A DNA stretch of 64,000 nt from Bradyrhizobium sp. (GTDB lineage Bacteria; Pseudomonadota; Alphaproteobacteria; Rhizobiales; Xanthobacteraceae), in NCBI RefSeq assembly GCF_030654605.1, contig NZ_JAURXB010000023.1, positions 1 to 64,000 on the forward strand. The letters are read 5' to 3'. The notes under the pieces are model-generated. The model was not told where the DNA came from. It made no database searches and was given only the letters and a program-made list of their open reading frames with translations. Within the stretch, counting starts at the first letter, position 1, and every line of letters begins with the position of its first letter. Below are positions 33,871 through 42,814 of the stretch, one piece after another. Made by a program: the position numbers and the translations under genes.

Positions 33871-34952
33871 TACTTCCCCTCGACCAGAAGGCTGTCGGCG
33901 TAGACATGAACGTGGGACGGGTCGAACCGCAGCCCGGCCTCGTTGCCATCAACGGAAAATCCGGGCGGCACCCGTGCGTTAAATTTCGCATCACCGACCC
34001 GAACCCGCGCGAAGCGGACGCGGCCGAGATCGTCGATCCGCTCGATCGTGGCGGACAGCAGGCCGGAAGCCGGTGCGGCGATGTCGACGAATTCGGGGCG
34101 CACGCCGATTTCGATTTTGGCGCCCGGCGGCAGGCCGTCATAGTTGCGGTCGAGGCCGATGGTGTGACCGTCGATCCGGGCCTCGCGGCCGCGCACTTCG
34201 GCCGGCACGATGTTCATGCCGGGCGAACCGATGAAATAACCGACGAAGGTGTGGGCGGGCTTGTCGAACAGTTCCGCCGGCGTGCCGCTCTGCACCACGC
34301 GGCCGTCATGCATCACGACCACGGTATCGGCGAAGGTCAGCGCCTCGGTCTGGTCGTGGGTGACATAGATCATGGTGAGATCGAGGTCGCGATGCAGCGC
34401 CTTGAGCTTGGAGCGCAACTGCCATTTCAGTTCGGGATCGATCACCGTCAGCGGCTCGTCGAACAGCACGGCGGCGACGTCGGAACGCACCAGCCCGCGG
34501 CCGAGCGAAATCTTCTGCTTGGCGTCAGCGGTGAGCCGCGTCGCCTTGCGCTCCAGATAAGGCGTGAGATCGAGCAGACGTGCAATCTCTGCGACCCGGG
34601 CGTCGATCTCCGCTTTCGGCACGCCGCGGTTCTTCAGGGGAAACGCCAGATTTTGCCCGACCGTCATGGTATCGTAGATCACCGGAAACTGGAACACCTG
34701 GGCGATGTTGCGCTTCTGGGTTGACAGCGGTGTGATGTCGACGCCGTCGAACAGGATTTTCCCGCGCGATGGCGTGACGATCCCGGAGATGAGATTCAGC
34801 AGCGTGGTCTTGCCGCAGCCGGACGGCCCGAGCAGCGCATAGGCGCCGCCCTGCCGCCAGGTCATGGTAACGGGCTTCAGCGCAAAGGATTCAGGCGCGG
34901 CAAAATTGCCGCCGTAGGAGTGCGCGAGGTCGACGAGGTCAATGCGGGCCAT
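33870..34952 (-). CDS. glpT: Glycerol ABC transporter ATPase with degenerate signature motif
   Basis: 360 residues: an ABC domain (1-235) and a MalK-like OB-fold regulatory domain. Walker A GPSGCGKT is at 42-49, Walker B AVLFDEP at about 161-167 and the switch His at 199 (IYVTHDQTEAL), all canonical. The ABC signature, expected as LSGGQ, reads LTADAKQ at 140-146. Its partner GlpS has the opposite pattern: a good signature but no switch His. The pair should therefore form one normal and one impaired ATP site. It lies 12 bases after glpS. Confidence 0.92.
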
Positions 34953-34964
34953 GCAGCATCCCCC

Positions 34965-36104
34965 TCATATGCTTTTATTTGTTGACGCGTTTTCTTGACG
35001 CGAACCGCCAAACACTTCGCTTGAAAACGCTACGCGGGGAGACGCGACGAGCCGGCCAGCCCCGTCGAAGACAAAGACATTGTCGGGATCGAGCACAGCA
35101 TCGAGCAAATGTCCGGGCTCGAACTCATGCACGCCCTGCAGCACCGCAACCCAGTTCGAGGCGTCGCGGTTGAGATGCACGAAACTTTCCGAACCGGTGA
35201 TTTCGGTCACCGTCACGGTGGCGTGGAAGGCATGACGGCCGGCAATGCCGGTGGCCACTTCCAATTGGTGGGCGCGGAAGCCGACCCGATAGGCGCCGTC
35301 GTCGAGCCCGGCATAGAGACCGGTTGCCGGCGCCTGCACGCCGCCGGCGTACTGCACCGAGCCGTTATGCTTCTCGATGCCGACGATGTTGAGCGGCGGA
35401 TCGGAAAACACCTGGGCGACGCGCAGGGTGTCGGGATGGCGATAAACCTTCGACGTATCGCCGGTCTGCAGGATCTCGCCTTCCCACATGCAAATGGTCC
35501 GGCCGCCCAGCAACAGCGCTTCCGAGGGCTCAGTGGTGGCATAGACGAAGATCGCGCCTGATGCTTCGAAGATACGTGGCAGTTCGGTGCGCAGTTCCTC
35601 GCGCAGCTTGTAATCGAGATTGGCGAGCGGCTCGTCGAGCAGGACCAGGTCGGCGCCTTTGACCAGCGCGCGGGCGATCGCGGTGCGCTGCTGCTGGCCG
35701 CCGGACATTTGCAGCGGGGTGCGGCTGAGAGAGGGCTCCAGCTTCAGGAGCCGCGCCGCCTCCTGCACGCGGCTCTCGATTTCGGCGCGCGGCTTGCCCT
35801 GCACCCGCAATGGCGAGGCGATGTTTTCATAGACCGACAGCGAGGGGTAATTGATGAACTGCTGGTAGACCATCGCCACCGAGCGCTTGCGCACGTCGAA
35901 GCCGGTGACGTCCTTGCCATCGACCAGCACGCGGCCCGATGTCGGCTTGTCGAGACCGGCCAATAGCCGCATGATCGAGGTCTTGCCTGATAGCGTCGGT
36001 CCGAGCAGCACGCTGAGGGTTCCGCGCTCGAGCGTCAGCGAGACATCGCGGATGGCCGGGATGCCATCGACTGCGCGCATGACGTTGTCGAGTGTAACCG
36101 TCAT
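34965..36104 (-). CDS. glpS: Glycerol ABC transporter ATPase lacking the switch histidine
   Basis: 379 residues: an ABC domain followed by an OB-fold domain. Walker A GPTLSGKT is at 35-42, the signature MSGGQQQR at 133-140 and Walker B LVLLDEP at 153-159, all normal. The H-loop reads FVYATTEPSEAL, with Thr191 where GlpT has His199. The last 20 or so codons (from about ASPRVAFSSEVFGGSRQENA) are encoded by a copy of the family D intergenic repeat, so the C-terminus is probably not original sequence. It overlaps the glpD stop by four bases (ATGA). Confidence 0.92.
   Translation of the reverse strand: MTVTLDNVMRAVDGIPAIRDVSLTLERGTLSVLLGPTLSGKTSIMRLLAGLDKPTSGRVLVDGKDVTGFDVRKRSVAMVYQQFINYPSLSVYENIASPLRVQGKPRAEIESRVQEAARLLKLEPSLSRTPLQMSGGQQQRTAIARALVKGADLVLLDEPLANLDYKLREELRTELPRIFEASGAIFVYATTEPSEALLLGGRTICMWEGEILQTGDTSKVYRHPDTLRVAQVFSDPPLNIVGIEKHNGSVQYAGGVQAPATGLYAGLDDGAYRVGFRAHQLEVATGIAGRHAFHATVTVTEITGSESFVHLNRDASNWVAVLQGVHEFEPGHLLDAVLDPDNVFVFDGAGRLVASPRVAFSSEVFGGSRQENASTNKSI
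34977..35032. repeat. Family D repeat embedded in the 3' end of glpS
   Basis: GTTGACGCGTTTTCTTGACG with CGAACCGCC and CACTTCGCTTGAAAACGC resembles a common Bradyrhizobium intergenic palindrome (GACGCGTTTTC/GAAAACGC arms). A degenerate copy lies near 18486-18545. Here it supplies the final codons of glpS. Confidence 0.6.
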
Positions 36105-37675
36105 TTCCGCCTTCCCGCTTCCAGCAAGGGGCGCTCCGGCGCAACGTGGTTGGCGGCGATCCAGTCTTCAATATCAGCAATTTCGTCCGCCGACAGCCGC
36201 AGCCCGAGTTTCGACCGCCGCCAGACGATGTCGTCGGCGCTGCGGGCCCACTCGTGAGCTATCAGGTATCGGACTTCGCTCTCGGTCAAGCCGGCGCCGA
36301 AGGACTGGCCGAGATCGGCAAGCGATTTCGCATTGCCGAGCATTTTGGTGGCGCGGGTGCCGTAGGCATGCGCCAGCCGGCTGGCATGGGCGGAGGCGAG
36401 GAAGGGATAGTTGCGGATCAGTTCGGCCGTCATGGCCGCGACCGCCGAGACGTCCATGTCGCCGCCGGGCAGCGGCGATTTCGCGGTCCAGCCTTCTTTG
36501 GCTTTGGCGCTGCGCAAATATGGCGAAAGGCGTTCCAGCGCCTCCTCGGCGAGGCGGCGGAAAGTAGTGATCTTGCCGCCATAGATCGACAGCATCGGCG
36601 CCCCGCCGGGGGTGTCGAGTTCGAACACATAATCGCGGGTGGCGGCCTTGGCTTCGCTTGCGCCGTCGTCATAGAGCGGACGCACGCCGGCATAGGTCCA
36701 GACCACGTCTTCCGGATTGACCGGCTGCGCCAGATATTCGCTGACGGAGTCGCACAGATATTCGATCTCCTCGGTCGAGGCCTTCACTTTTGCAGGATCG
36801 CCGTCGAAATCGCGATCGGTGGTGCCAATCAGCGTAAAGTCGTCCTGATAGGGAATGACGAACACGATGCGGCCGTCGCTGTTCTGGAACATGTAGGCGC
36901 GGTCGTGGGCGTAGAGTTTGCGCACCACGATGTGGGAGCCCTGCACCAGCCGCACCTTGGCGCGCGCGTTGACGCCGGCGCCCGATCGCAGGACATTCTC
37001 GACCCAGGGGCCGCCGGCATTGACGAGCGCGCGGGCCTTGATCGTCGAGCGGGTACCATCGGATGTGTCCTCGACCGTGACCTGCCAGATGCCGTCCACT
37101 TGCCGGATTTCGACGGCGCGGGTGCGGGTGCGGATCTCGGCGCCGCGGTCGGCCGCGTCGCGCGCGGTGAGCACCACGAGGCGCGCGTCGTCGACGAAGC
37201 AGTCGGAATATTCGAAGGCCTTGGTGTAGCGGTTGGGAACCAAGGGTTTGCCCACCTCATCCCGGGTCAGATCGACCGAGCGCGTCGGCGGCAGCAAATG
37301 CCGGCCGCCGATGTGATCGTAGAGAAACAACCCTAAACGTAACAGCCAGGCCGGGCGCAACCCGGAATGGTGCGGCAAAACGAAACGCAGGGGCCGGATG
37401 ATGTGGGGCGCGATCTGCCAGAGGATTTCGCGCTCGATCAGCGCCTCGCGCACCAGACGAAACTCGTAATATTCGAGGTAGCGCAGGCCGCCATGTACCA
37501 GCTTGGTCGACCAGGACGACGTCCCGCTGGCCAAGTCATTCATTTCGCAGAGAAAAACGGAATTTCCCCGGCCCGCCGCATCGCGCGCGATGCCGCAGCC
37601 ATTGATGCCGCCGCCGATGATCGCGAGGTCGAAAATCTTGTCCAAAAGGCGCTTCCCCGACGCTCGCCCATTCAT
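36101..37675 (-). CDS. glpD: Aerobic glycerol-3-phosphate dehydrogenase
   Basis: 524 residues from MNGRASGKRLLDKIFDLAII; in-frame upstream sequence to 37888 is not protein-like. The FAD Rossmann motif GGGINGCG is at 21-28, then GRGNSVFLCEMNDLASGTSSWSTKLVHGG in parts matches GlpD. ALVNAGGPWVENV and TLIGTTDRDFDGDP are further landmarks, with a C-terminal helical DAO_C domain. It oxidises glycerol-3-phosphate to dihydroxyacetone phosphate at the inner membrane and feeds quinone. It is the first gene of the glp transcript; glycerol kinase is not in this window. Confidence 0.95.
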   Translation of the reverse strand: MNGRASGKRLLDKIFDLAIIGGGINGCGIARDAAGRGNSVFLCEMNDLASGTSSWSTKLVHGGLRYLEYYEFRLVREALIEREILWQIAPHIIRPLRFVLPHHSGLRPAWLLRLGLFLYDHIGGRHLLPPTRSVDLTRDEVGKPLVPNRYTKAFEYSDCFVDDARLVVLTARDAADRGAEIRTRTRAVEIRQVDGIWQVTVEDTSDGTRSTIKARALVNAGGPWVENVLRSGAGVNARAKVRLVQGSHIVVRKLYAHDRAYMFQNSDGRIVFVIPYQDDFTLIGTTDRDFDGDPAKVKASTEEIEYLCDSVSEYLAQPVNPEDVVWTYAGVRPLYDDGASEAKAATRDYVFELDTPGGAPMLSIYGGKITTFRRLAEEALERLSPYLRSAKAKEGWTAKSPLPGGDMDVSAVAAMTAELIRNYPFLASAHASRLAHAYGTRATKMLGNAKSLADLGQSFGAGLTESEVRYLIAHEWARSADDIVWRRSKLGLRLSADEIADIEDWIAANHVAPERPLLEAGRRK

Positions 37676-37683
37676 TTCGGCGA

Positions 37684-37748
37684 TTTCGCTTTCGTTTTCG
37701 AATAAATCACAACCAAATGTGAAAGCAAGTGAAAAGGGCAAGTGAAAA
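37684..37748. promoter_or_regulatory. Predicted GlpR operator region upstream of glpD
   Basis: TTTCGC-TTTCGT-TTTCGA forms three 6-base repeats at 37684-37701, the type of tandem TTTCG element bound by DeoR-family repressors. Just beyond it GTGAAA occurs three times (37719, 37729, 37742), twice within a 14-base direct repeat. Both lie immediately upstream of the glpD start. Binding by the adjacent GlpR is inference. Confidence 0.5.
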
Positions 37749-37861
37749 GGGGATGTGGCAGCGCGATCGGCTTGCCCTTCGAGACGCGCGGCCAACAGGC
37801 CGCTCCTCGGGTTGAGGCCGGACTTTCTGGGAGGTCGGATCGCTGCGACCTCCTCACAACT

Positions 37862-37893
37862 CGTCGTGCCCGGGCTTGTCCCGGTCATGACGA
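37862..37893. repeat. Short GC-rich hairpin element
   Basis: CGTCGTGCCCGGGCTTGTCC with CGGTCATGACG resembles the frequent Bradyrhizobium CGTCATGCCCGGGCTTGTCCCGGGCATG element. It lies 14 bases past the glpR stop and may act as its terminator. Confidence 0.4.
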
Positions 37894-37906
37894 AACCATG
37901 GATGGC

Positions 37907-38764
37907 TTAACGCAGCCGCGTCACGGTCGACGGCGGCTCAACCCCGGGCTCGTCGAGATCGGCTGCCGGGTTCGGCATCGCCTCGATTACCTCGATGCCT
38001 CGGCTGTGGCAGATGCTGGCGATCCCCGCCGGCAAGGCCGCGTCGGTCACAAAAGTCTGGATCTGGCTGAGATGGGCGATGCGAACCGGCGCGCTGCGGC
38101 GGAGTTTGGTCGAGTCGGCGACCAGCATCACGCTGCGAGCGTTGGCGATGATGGCTTGCGCCGCCTGCACTTCGCGATAGTCGAAATCCAATAGCGCGCC
38201 CTCCTCGTCGATCGCGGAGGCGCCGATGATGGCGTAGTCGACCTTGAACTGGCCGATCAGGCTGATCGCGGTCGAGCCGATCACCGCGCCATCGGCGCGG
38301 CGCACCGCGCCACCGGCGACGATCACCTCGATGCGCGGATGCGGATACAGCAGCATCGCGACATTGAGGTTGTTGGTGATGACCAGCAGGTCCTGGTGCG
38401 AAGTCAGGGCGCTCGCGACCTCTTCGGTCGTAGTGCCGATGTTGATGAAGAGCGAGCAGCCGTTCGGTATCTGCGCCGCGGCGGCCGCCCCGATCGCCTT
38501 CTTCTCCTCGGCGGCGACGAAGCGGCGGGCTTCATAGGCGAGGTTTTCGACGCCGGAGGCGATAATGGCGCCACCGTGGATCCGGGTCAGCGAGCGGTGG
38601 TCGCAGAGATCGTTGAGATCCTTGCGGATGGTCTGCGCCGAGACCTCGAAACGGCGGGCGAGGTCGTCCACCATCACCCGGCCGAAGGCACGGGCGATAT
38701 TGAGAATTTCGGATTGGCGGTGGGTCAGGCCGGTCACGGGGCACCTCGGGGCAGCAGCCTCCAT
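37907..38764 (-). CDS. glpR: DeoR/GlpR family repressor of glycerol genes
   Basis: 285 residues from MEAAAPRCPVTGLTHRQSEI. The DeoR helix-turn-helix is at about 17-70 (VMVDDLARRFEVSAQTIRKDLNDL, followed by RIHGGAI). The sugar-phosphate-binding domain follows, with FINIGTTTEEVASAL and the late VADSTKLRRSAPVR, the effector-pocket motifs of GlpR. The effector is expected to be glycerol-3-phosphate. It lies directly upstream of glpD in the same direction, separated by a region with TTTCG repeats. The upstream in-frame start nine codons earlier has no better ribosome site. Confidence 0.9.
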   Translation of the reverse strand: MEAAAPRCPVTGLTHRQSEILNIARAFGRVMVDDLARRFEVSAQTIRKDLNDLCDHRSLTRIHGGAIIASGVENLAYEARRFVAAEEKKAIGAAAAAQIPNGCSLFINIGTTTEEVASALTSHQDLLVITNNLNVAMLLYPHPRIEVIVAGGAVRRADGAVIGSTAISLIGQFKVDYAIIGASAIDEEGALLDFDYREVQAAQAIIANARSVMLVADSTKLRRSAPVRIAHLSQIQTFVTDAALPAGIASICHSRGIEVIEAMPNPAADLDEPGVEPPSTVTRLR

Positions 38765-38844
38765 GGTGCGGCGGTTCCGGCAGCGGGTCAACGCAGCAGA
38801 TCGGTTGCGCTCCCGCGATGCCGGTTACGGTTACGGTTACCAGC

Positions 38845-39033
38845 CTAGGCGGCGATCCGCCCGCCCTCCAGCAGAAGCCGCGCCGCCCGTTCGGCCTCGC
38901 GCGCGTTGCGGAAGAGCCGGCCTTCCAGCGGATTGAAACGGTGGGTGGCGGCGAAGAAGCGGTAGCCCCTGGGATCGCGCACGACGATTCCGGCCGCCTG
39001 GGATCCGACCTCGATGATGTAGGTGTCCGACAC
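38845..39033 (-). CDS. Small conserved hypothetical protein
   Basis: 62 residues starting MSDTYIIEVGSQAAGIVVRD. The pattern VVRDPRGYRFFAATHRFNPLEG followed by AREAERAARLLLEGGR resembles small beta-then-helix proteins common in Bradyrhizobium, some of which occur in several copies per genome. No signal or membrane segment is seen. A domain name cannot be given with confidence. It is 81 bases beyond the glpR start on the same strand and may be transcribed separately. Confidence 0.65.
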   Translation of the reverse strand: MSDTYIIEVGSQAAGIVVRDPRGYRFFAATHRFNPLEGRLFRNAREAERAARLLLEGGRIAA

Positions 39034-39178
39034 TTGCTTCAGCCCTCATTCCAGTCCGGGCAAATAACCGCGACGGCGCTGAAATGTTCCTGGGGCGAGG
39101 CGGCCCCTTGACCGGCGCCACGGCTGGCCGCAATGCTGGCTGCGAGGGTGACTCGATCAAACCGGCTGGAGAATGTAC

Positions 39179-39628
39179 ATGATCACGAAATTCGCAGCTA
39201 TGACGCTGCTCGCACTGGCGGTTGGCGCTCCCGCCCAACAGGCGGCGGCGCAGGAAAGCACGCTCGGCGGCGCGCTGTTCGGCGGCGTGGCCGGCGCCAT
39301 TGTCGGCGGCGCGATCGGCGGCAATAGCGGCGCAGCGGCAGGTGCGGTGCTGGGCGCCGCCACGGGGGCCGCGATCGGCGCCCAGGGCGAACCGCGGCCC
39401 GGCGGCTACCGCTATTACCAGAACGGCTGCTACGTGCAGCAGGGCGACGGTTCCTGGGTCGGGGTTTCCCCGCGCTACTGCCAGACGGTGCAATACGCCC
39501 CCCGGGAGCAATACGCCCCGCGGCAGCGGTATTACGACGAGGCGCCGGCTTGCACGCGCTACCGCTCCTATAATCCGCGCACCGGCACCTTTATTGGCCG
39601 CGACGGCTATGAGCGTCCCTGCCCGTAG
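39179..39628 (+). CDS. BA14K-type secreted protein with glycine zipper
   Basis: 149 residues from MITKFAAMTLLALAVG; GGAG lies eight bases upstream, which fits this ATG better than the one two codons earlier. The signal peptide ends near AAAQ (residue 24). Residues about 28-70 are a glycine-zipper membrane-inserting stretch (GGVAGAIVGGAIGGNSG). A Tyr/Gln/Arg-rich segment leads to CTRYRSYNPRTGTFIGRDG and a closing CP, the BA14K C-terminal motif, first known from a Brucella immunoreactive protein. It is probably an envelope protein of unknown role. Confidence 0.82.
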   Translation: MITKFAAMTLLALAVGAPAQQAAAQESTLGGALFGGVAGAIVGGAIGGNSGAAAGAVLGAATGAAIGAQGEPRPGGYRYYQNGCYVQQGDGSWVGVSPRYCQTVQYAPREQYAPRQRYYDEAPACTRYRSYNPRTGTFIGRDGYERPCP

Positions 39629-39641
39629 GGCACGACGCGCT

Positions 39642-39673
39642 CACCTCTCCCCGCCGCTTCGCGGGGCGAGGTG
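39642..39673. terminator. Hairpin between convergent genes
   Basis: CACCTC-CCCCGC pairs with GCGGGG-GAGGTG around a CGCTTC loop, with one mismatch region. It lies 14 bases after the BA14K stop and 12 bases before the serine hydrolase stop. No clear T-run follows, so a rho-independent role is uncertain. Confidence 0.5.
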
Positions 39674-39684
39674 CTCGCGCCGCA

Positions 39685-40902
39685 TCAGGCTCCGCGCTTG
39701 ACCGCCTCGTAGGCCAGCCGCTTGAACTCGATGGCGAAGGGATGGAAAAACGCCATTTGGCGCTGCGTCATCAACAGGCCGGCGACGCCGGTTTTGGGCG
39801 AAATCCACCATTGCGTGCCGGCCACGCCGCCCCACCAGAATTCGCCGCGGGAATCCGCGTGGTCGTACGGTGCAGGCTGCACCGTCATCGCTCCCGCCAG
39901 CCCGTAGCCCTTGCCCACCAGCGCTCCCGTCATCGGGAAACGCATCCAGACCCCGTCAGGCAGCTGATTGGTCATCATCTGGGCAATCGTTTCCGGTTTC
40001 AGCAGGGTCGGCCCGCCCGGGAGCAGGCTCCGAATGAGCGCCACCATGTCCGGCAAGGTCGACACCAGACCACCGCCGCCACTCAACCTCGGCCACGGGC
40101 GCACGAAGGCTCCGGGCCAGGGCGAGTTATCGGTACGGGTCAGCCCCGGCTTCATTGGGTCCATCAGGTCGGCCCCGACATAATAGGCAGCGAGCCGACT
40201 GTGGTCCTTTTCCGGCACCGCGAAGGCGGTGTCCACCATGCCGAGCGGATCGAAAATCCGCTGCTGGATGAACCTGTCGAACGGCACTCCGCTGACGACT
40301 TCCACCAGCCGCCCCACCACGTCGGTGGCCACCGAATACTCCCATGACATGCCGGGATGATAGACCAGCGGCAAGTCCGCCAGCGTGTCGATCATATCGG
40401 CCAGCGGCGTCGTCGGATTGAGCACCTTGCGTTCCTGATACGCCTTGAACATCACGGACCCCGGATCGAACAGGCCGTAGCTCAGCCCCGAACTGTGGCT
40501 CAGCAACTGGCGAATGGTGATCGATCCCCTTGCCGGCTCGGTATCTTCAAGCGATGTCGCACCCGGGCGCAGCACCCTACGGTTGCCAAGTTGCGGAATG
40601 TACTTCTCGATCGCGTCGTCGAGCTGGAAGCGGCCTTGCTCGAACAGCAATAGTGCTGCGCAGGAGGTAATCAGCTTGGTATTGGAGAACACCCGGAACA
40701 GATGATCTGATCGCAACGGGACCCGCGCTTCCTTATCGGCCCATCCCACACAATTCACATCGACCAGATCCCGGCCGACCAGCACCGCGGACGACACCCC
40801 GGGCAGGATGTTGCCGTCGACCAGCCGGCGCATGGCGGCATGGGTCGCCCCGAAGTCGTAGCCGGCCGCCGTCACTTGCATGTCCTGCATGGTCGCTTCC
40901 AT
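39685..40902 (-). CDS. Serine hydrolase of the beta-lactamase/esterase family
   Basis: 405 residues from MEATMQDMQVTAAGYDFG, with GGGAG six bases upstream. SNTK at 73-76 is the SxxK catalytic motif, and WEYSVATDVVGRLVE holds the Tyr motif near 189. The Lys-Thr-Gly equivalent is replaced by WWGGVAGTQWW, as in EstB-type esterases. SHSSGLSYG is another family landmark. There is no signal peptide, so a cytosolic esterase is more likely than a penicillin-binding role. It is divergent from an acyl-CoA ligase, with about 190 bases between the starts. Confidence 0.85.
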   Translation of the reverse strand: MEATMQDMQVTAAGYDFGATHAAMRRLVDGNILPGVSSAVLVGRDLVDVNCVGWADKEARVPLRSDHLFRVFSNTKLITSCAALLLFEQGRFQLDDAIEKYIPQLGNRRVLRPGATSLEDTEPARGSITIRQLLSHSSGLSYGLFDPGSVMFKAYQERKVLNPTTPLADMIDTLADLPLVYHPGMSWEYSVATDVVGRLVEVVSGVPFDRFIQQRIFDPLGMVDTAFAVPEKDHSRLAAYYVGADLMDPMKPGLTRTDNSPWPGAFVRPWPRLSGGGGLVSTLPDMVALIRSLLPGGPTLLKPETIAQMMTNQLPDGVWMRFPMTGALVGKGYGLAGAMTVQPAPYDHADSRGEFWWGGVAGTQWWISPKTGVAGLLMTQRQMAFFHPFAIEFKRLAYEAVKRGA

Positions 40903-41089
40903 TTTCACTCCCGTCGGGCGCGTTGCGTTCGCGCGGTTCTCTGCCCGCACTATCAGCGGACCAAACAGCGCGTCAATCGCCGCCGGCAAGATAAAGCCTG
41001 AAGAATCTCTTGCGATACGGCTGCAACGGCCAACGCCGAATGCCATAGTGGAATCAATCGCCGGCGAAGACCGGCACCGGAGGCGACCC

Positions 41090-42712
41090 ATGACCTTGAT
41101 CAAATCGGCTTTGACGGAATCCCGGGTGGCGGGACCGACCACTCCCGCCGTGCGCGACATCACGCTCGGCCGCTTGCTCGAACAGGCCGCGAGGTCTGCA
41201 CCGGACCGGATCGCCTTGATCGCAGGCGTCCCCGATCCGGCGCTGCGGCGCCAGTGGACCTATTCCGAACTCTACGCCGAGGCGCAACGCACCGCGCGCG
41301 CCTTGCTCAGCCGCTTCAAGCCGGGCGAGCGGATCGCGGTCTGGGCGCAGAACCTGCCCGAATGGATCATGCTGGAATTCGGCGCTGGCCTGGCCGGCAT
41401 GGTGTTGGTCACCGTCAATCCAGGTTTCAGATCCAACGAAGTCGAATATGTGCTGAAGCAATCCCGCTCGGCCGGTGTGTTCGTGGTCAATGCCTTCCGC
41501 GGCAATCCGATGCTTCAGACCGTGCGCGAGGTCGCGCCGCGTTGCCCGGAGCTACGCGAGATCGTCTGCTTCGACGACTGGGCGGCCTTCATCGCCGCCG
41601 GTGACGACACCAGCATCGCGCTTCCCGATGTCAAGCCCGGCGATCCCGTGATGATCCAGTATACGTCGGGCACCACGGGCTTTCCGAAAGGCGCGCTGCT
41701 GCATCATCGTGGCCTCGCCAACAACGGCGCCGACACGGCCGACCGCATGGGAATCGACCCGGGCGACGTCTTCATCACCACCATGCCGCTGTTCCACACC
41801 GGCGGCTGCGTCTGCTGCGTGCTCGGCGCGGTGTCCAAGGCGGCCACGCAGGTGCTGCTGGAGGCGTTCGAGCCGGGGCTCGTGCTGGAAATGTTCCAGA
41901 CCTATCGCGGCAACGCGATGGTCGGCGTACCGACCATGCTGGTGGCGATGCTGGAGCATCCTTCGTTTGCATCGACCGATCTCTCGTCGGTCAAGGCGAT
42001 CTGTTCCGGTGGCTCGACCGTGCCGGCAGCACTCGTTGCATTGTTCGAACAGAAATTGGGCGCACCGTTCACCATCGTGTTCGGGCAAACCGAATGCTCG
42101 CCGGTGGCCGCCCAGACCAGGACCACCGACACGATCGAAGACAAGGCCTCTACCATCGGCCTGCCGCTGCCCAACATGGAGACCAAGATCGTCAATCCCG
42201 ACACCGGCAAGACGGTACCGATCGGGGAGATCGGCGAGTTCTGCACCCGCGGCTATCACATCATGCTGGGCTATTTCGAAATGCCCGAGGCGACCGCCGC
42301 CGCGATCGATTCCGAGGGCTGGCTGCACACCGGCGATCTCTGCGCGATGGACGCGCGCGGCTATTGCACCGTCGAGGGGCGGCTGAAGGACATGATCATC
42401 CGCGGCGGCGAGAATATCTATCCGCGCGAGCTCGAGGAATTGCTGTTTCGTCACCCCAAGGTCGGCGAGGTCGCAGTGGTCGGGCTACCGCACGAAAAAT
42501 GGGGCGAGGAGGTCGCCGCCTTCATCCGTCCGGCGCCCGGCGCCGTCATCGATGCCGAAGAACTGTCGGCCTATATGCGCGCCTCGCTGGCCCATCACAA
42601 GACGCCGCGGCACTGGTTCGTGGTCGAGGCTTTTCCGCTGACCGGATCGGGGAAGATTCAGAAATTCAAGCTGCGCGAAATTTGGGCCAAGGGGGAGATG
42701 CAGGCGTTATGA
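41090..42712 (+). CDS. Acyl-CoA synthetase (AMP-forming)
   Basis: 540 residues from MTLIKSALTESRVAG, with GGAGGC seven bases upstream. ATP-binding YTSGTTGFPKG, the adenylate motif GWLHTGDL and the C-terminal catalytic Lys in GSGKIQKFKLRE are all present, as is RLKDMIIRGGENIYP at the hinge. The closest groups by sequence are FadD-like and medium-chain acid ligases. It activates a carboxylic acid as its CoA thioester in the cytosol. With the beta-oxidation operon 1 kb away, it could feed that pathway; chain length is not readable. Confidence 0.9.
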   Translation: MTLIKSALTESRVAGPTTPAVRDITLGRLLEQAARSAPDRIALIAGVPDPALRRQWTYSELYAEAQRTARALLSRFKPGERIAVWAQNLPEWIMLEFGAGLAGMVLVTVNPGFRSNEVEYVLKQSRSAGVFVVNAFRGNPMLQTVREVAPRCPELREIVCFDDWAAFIAAGDDTSIALPDVKPGDPVMIQYTSGTTGFPKGALLHHRGLANNGADTADRMGIDPGDVFITTMPLFHTGGCVCCVLGAVSKAATQVLLEAFEPGLVLEMFQTYRGNAMVGVPTMLVAMLEHPSFASTDLSSVKAICSGGSTVPAALVALFEQKLGAPFTIVFGQTECSPVAAQTRTTDTIEDKASTIGLPLPNMETKIVNPDTGKTVPIGEIGEFCTRGYHIMLGYFEMPEATAAAIDSEGWLHTGDLCAMDARGYCTVEGRLKDMIIRGGENIYPRELEELLFRHPKVGEVAVVGLPHEKWGEEVAAFIRPAPGAVIDAEELSAYMRASLAHHKTPRHWFVVEAFPLTGSGKIQKFKLREIWAKGEMQAL

Positions 42713-42814
42713 TGCGCCGGGATCCGGCGCGATCTGCATATTTCATGACAACAACCTTCGACAGTTTACTCTTCTGCGCATATGTTTGCTCCCGTTGCAT
42801 AGGAGCGCCTCACC

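Noticed and set aside
37676..37888. N-terminal extension of GlpD by 71 codons
   Set aside because: Would cover the TTTCG/GTGAAA region and contains no conserved sequence; the Rossmann motif fits the later ATG.
38821..38839. GGTTAC repeated three times in tandem
   Set aside because: A 6-base triplet repeat of this length is plausible by chance or slippage and has no flanking regulatory context.
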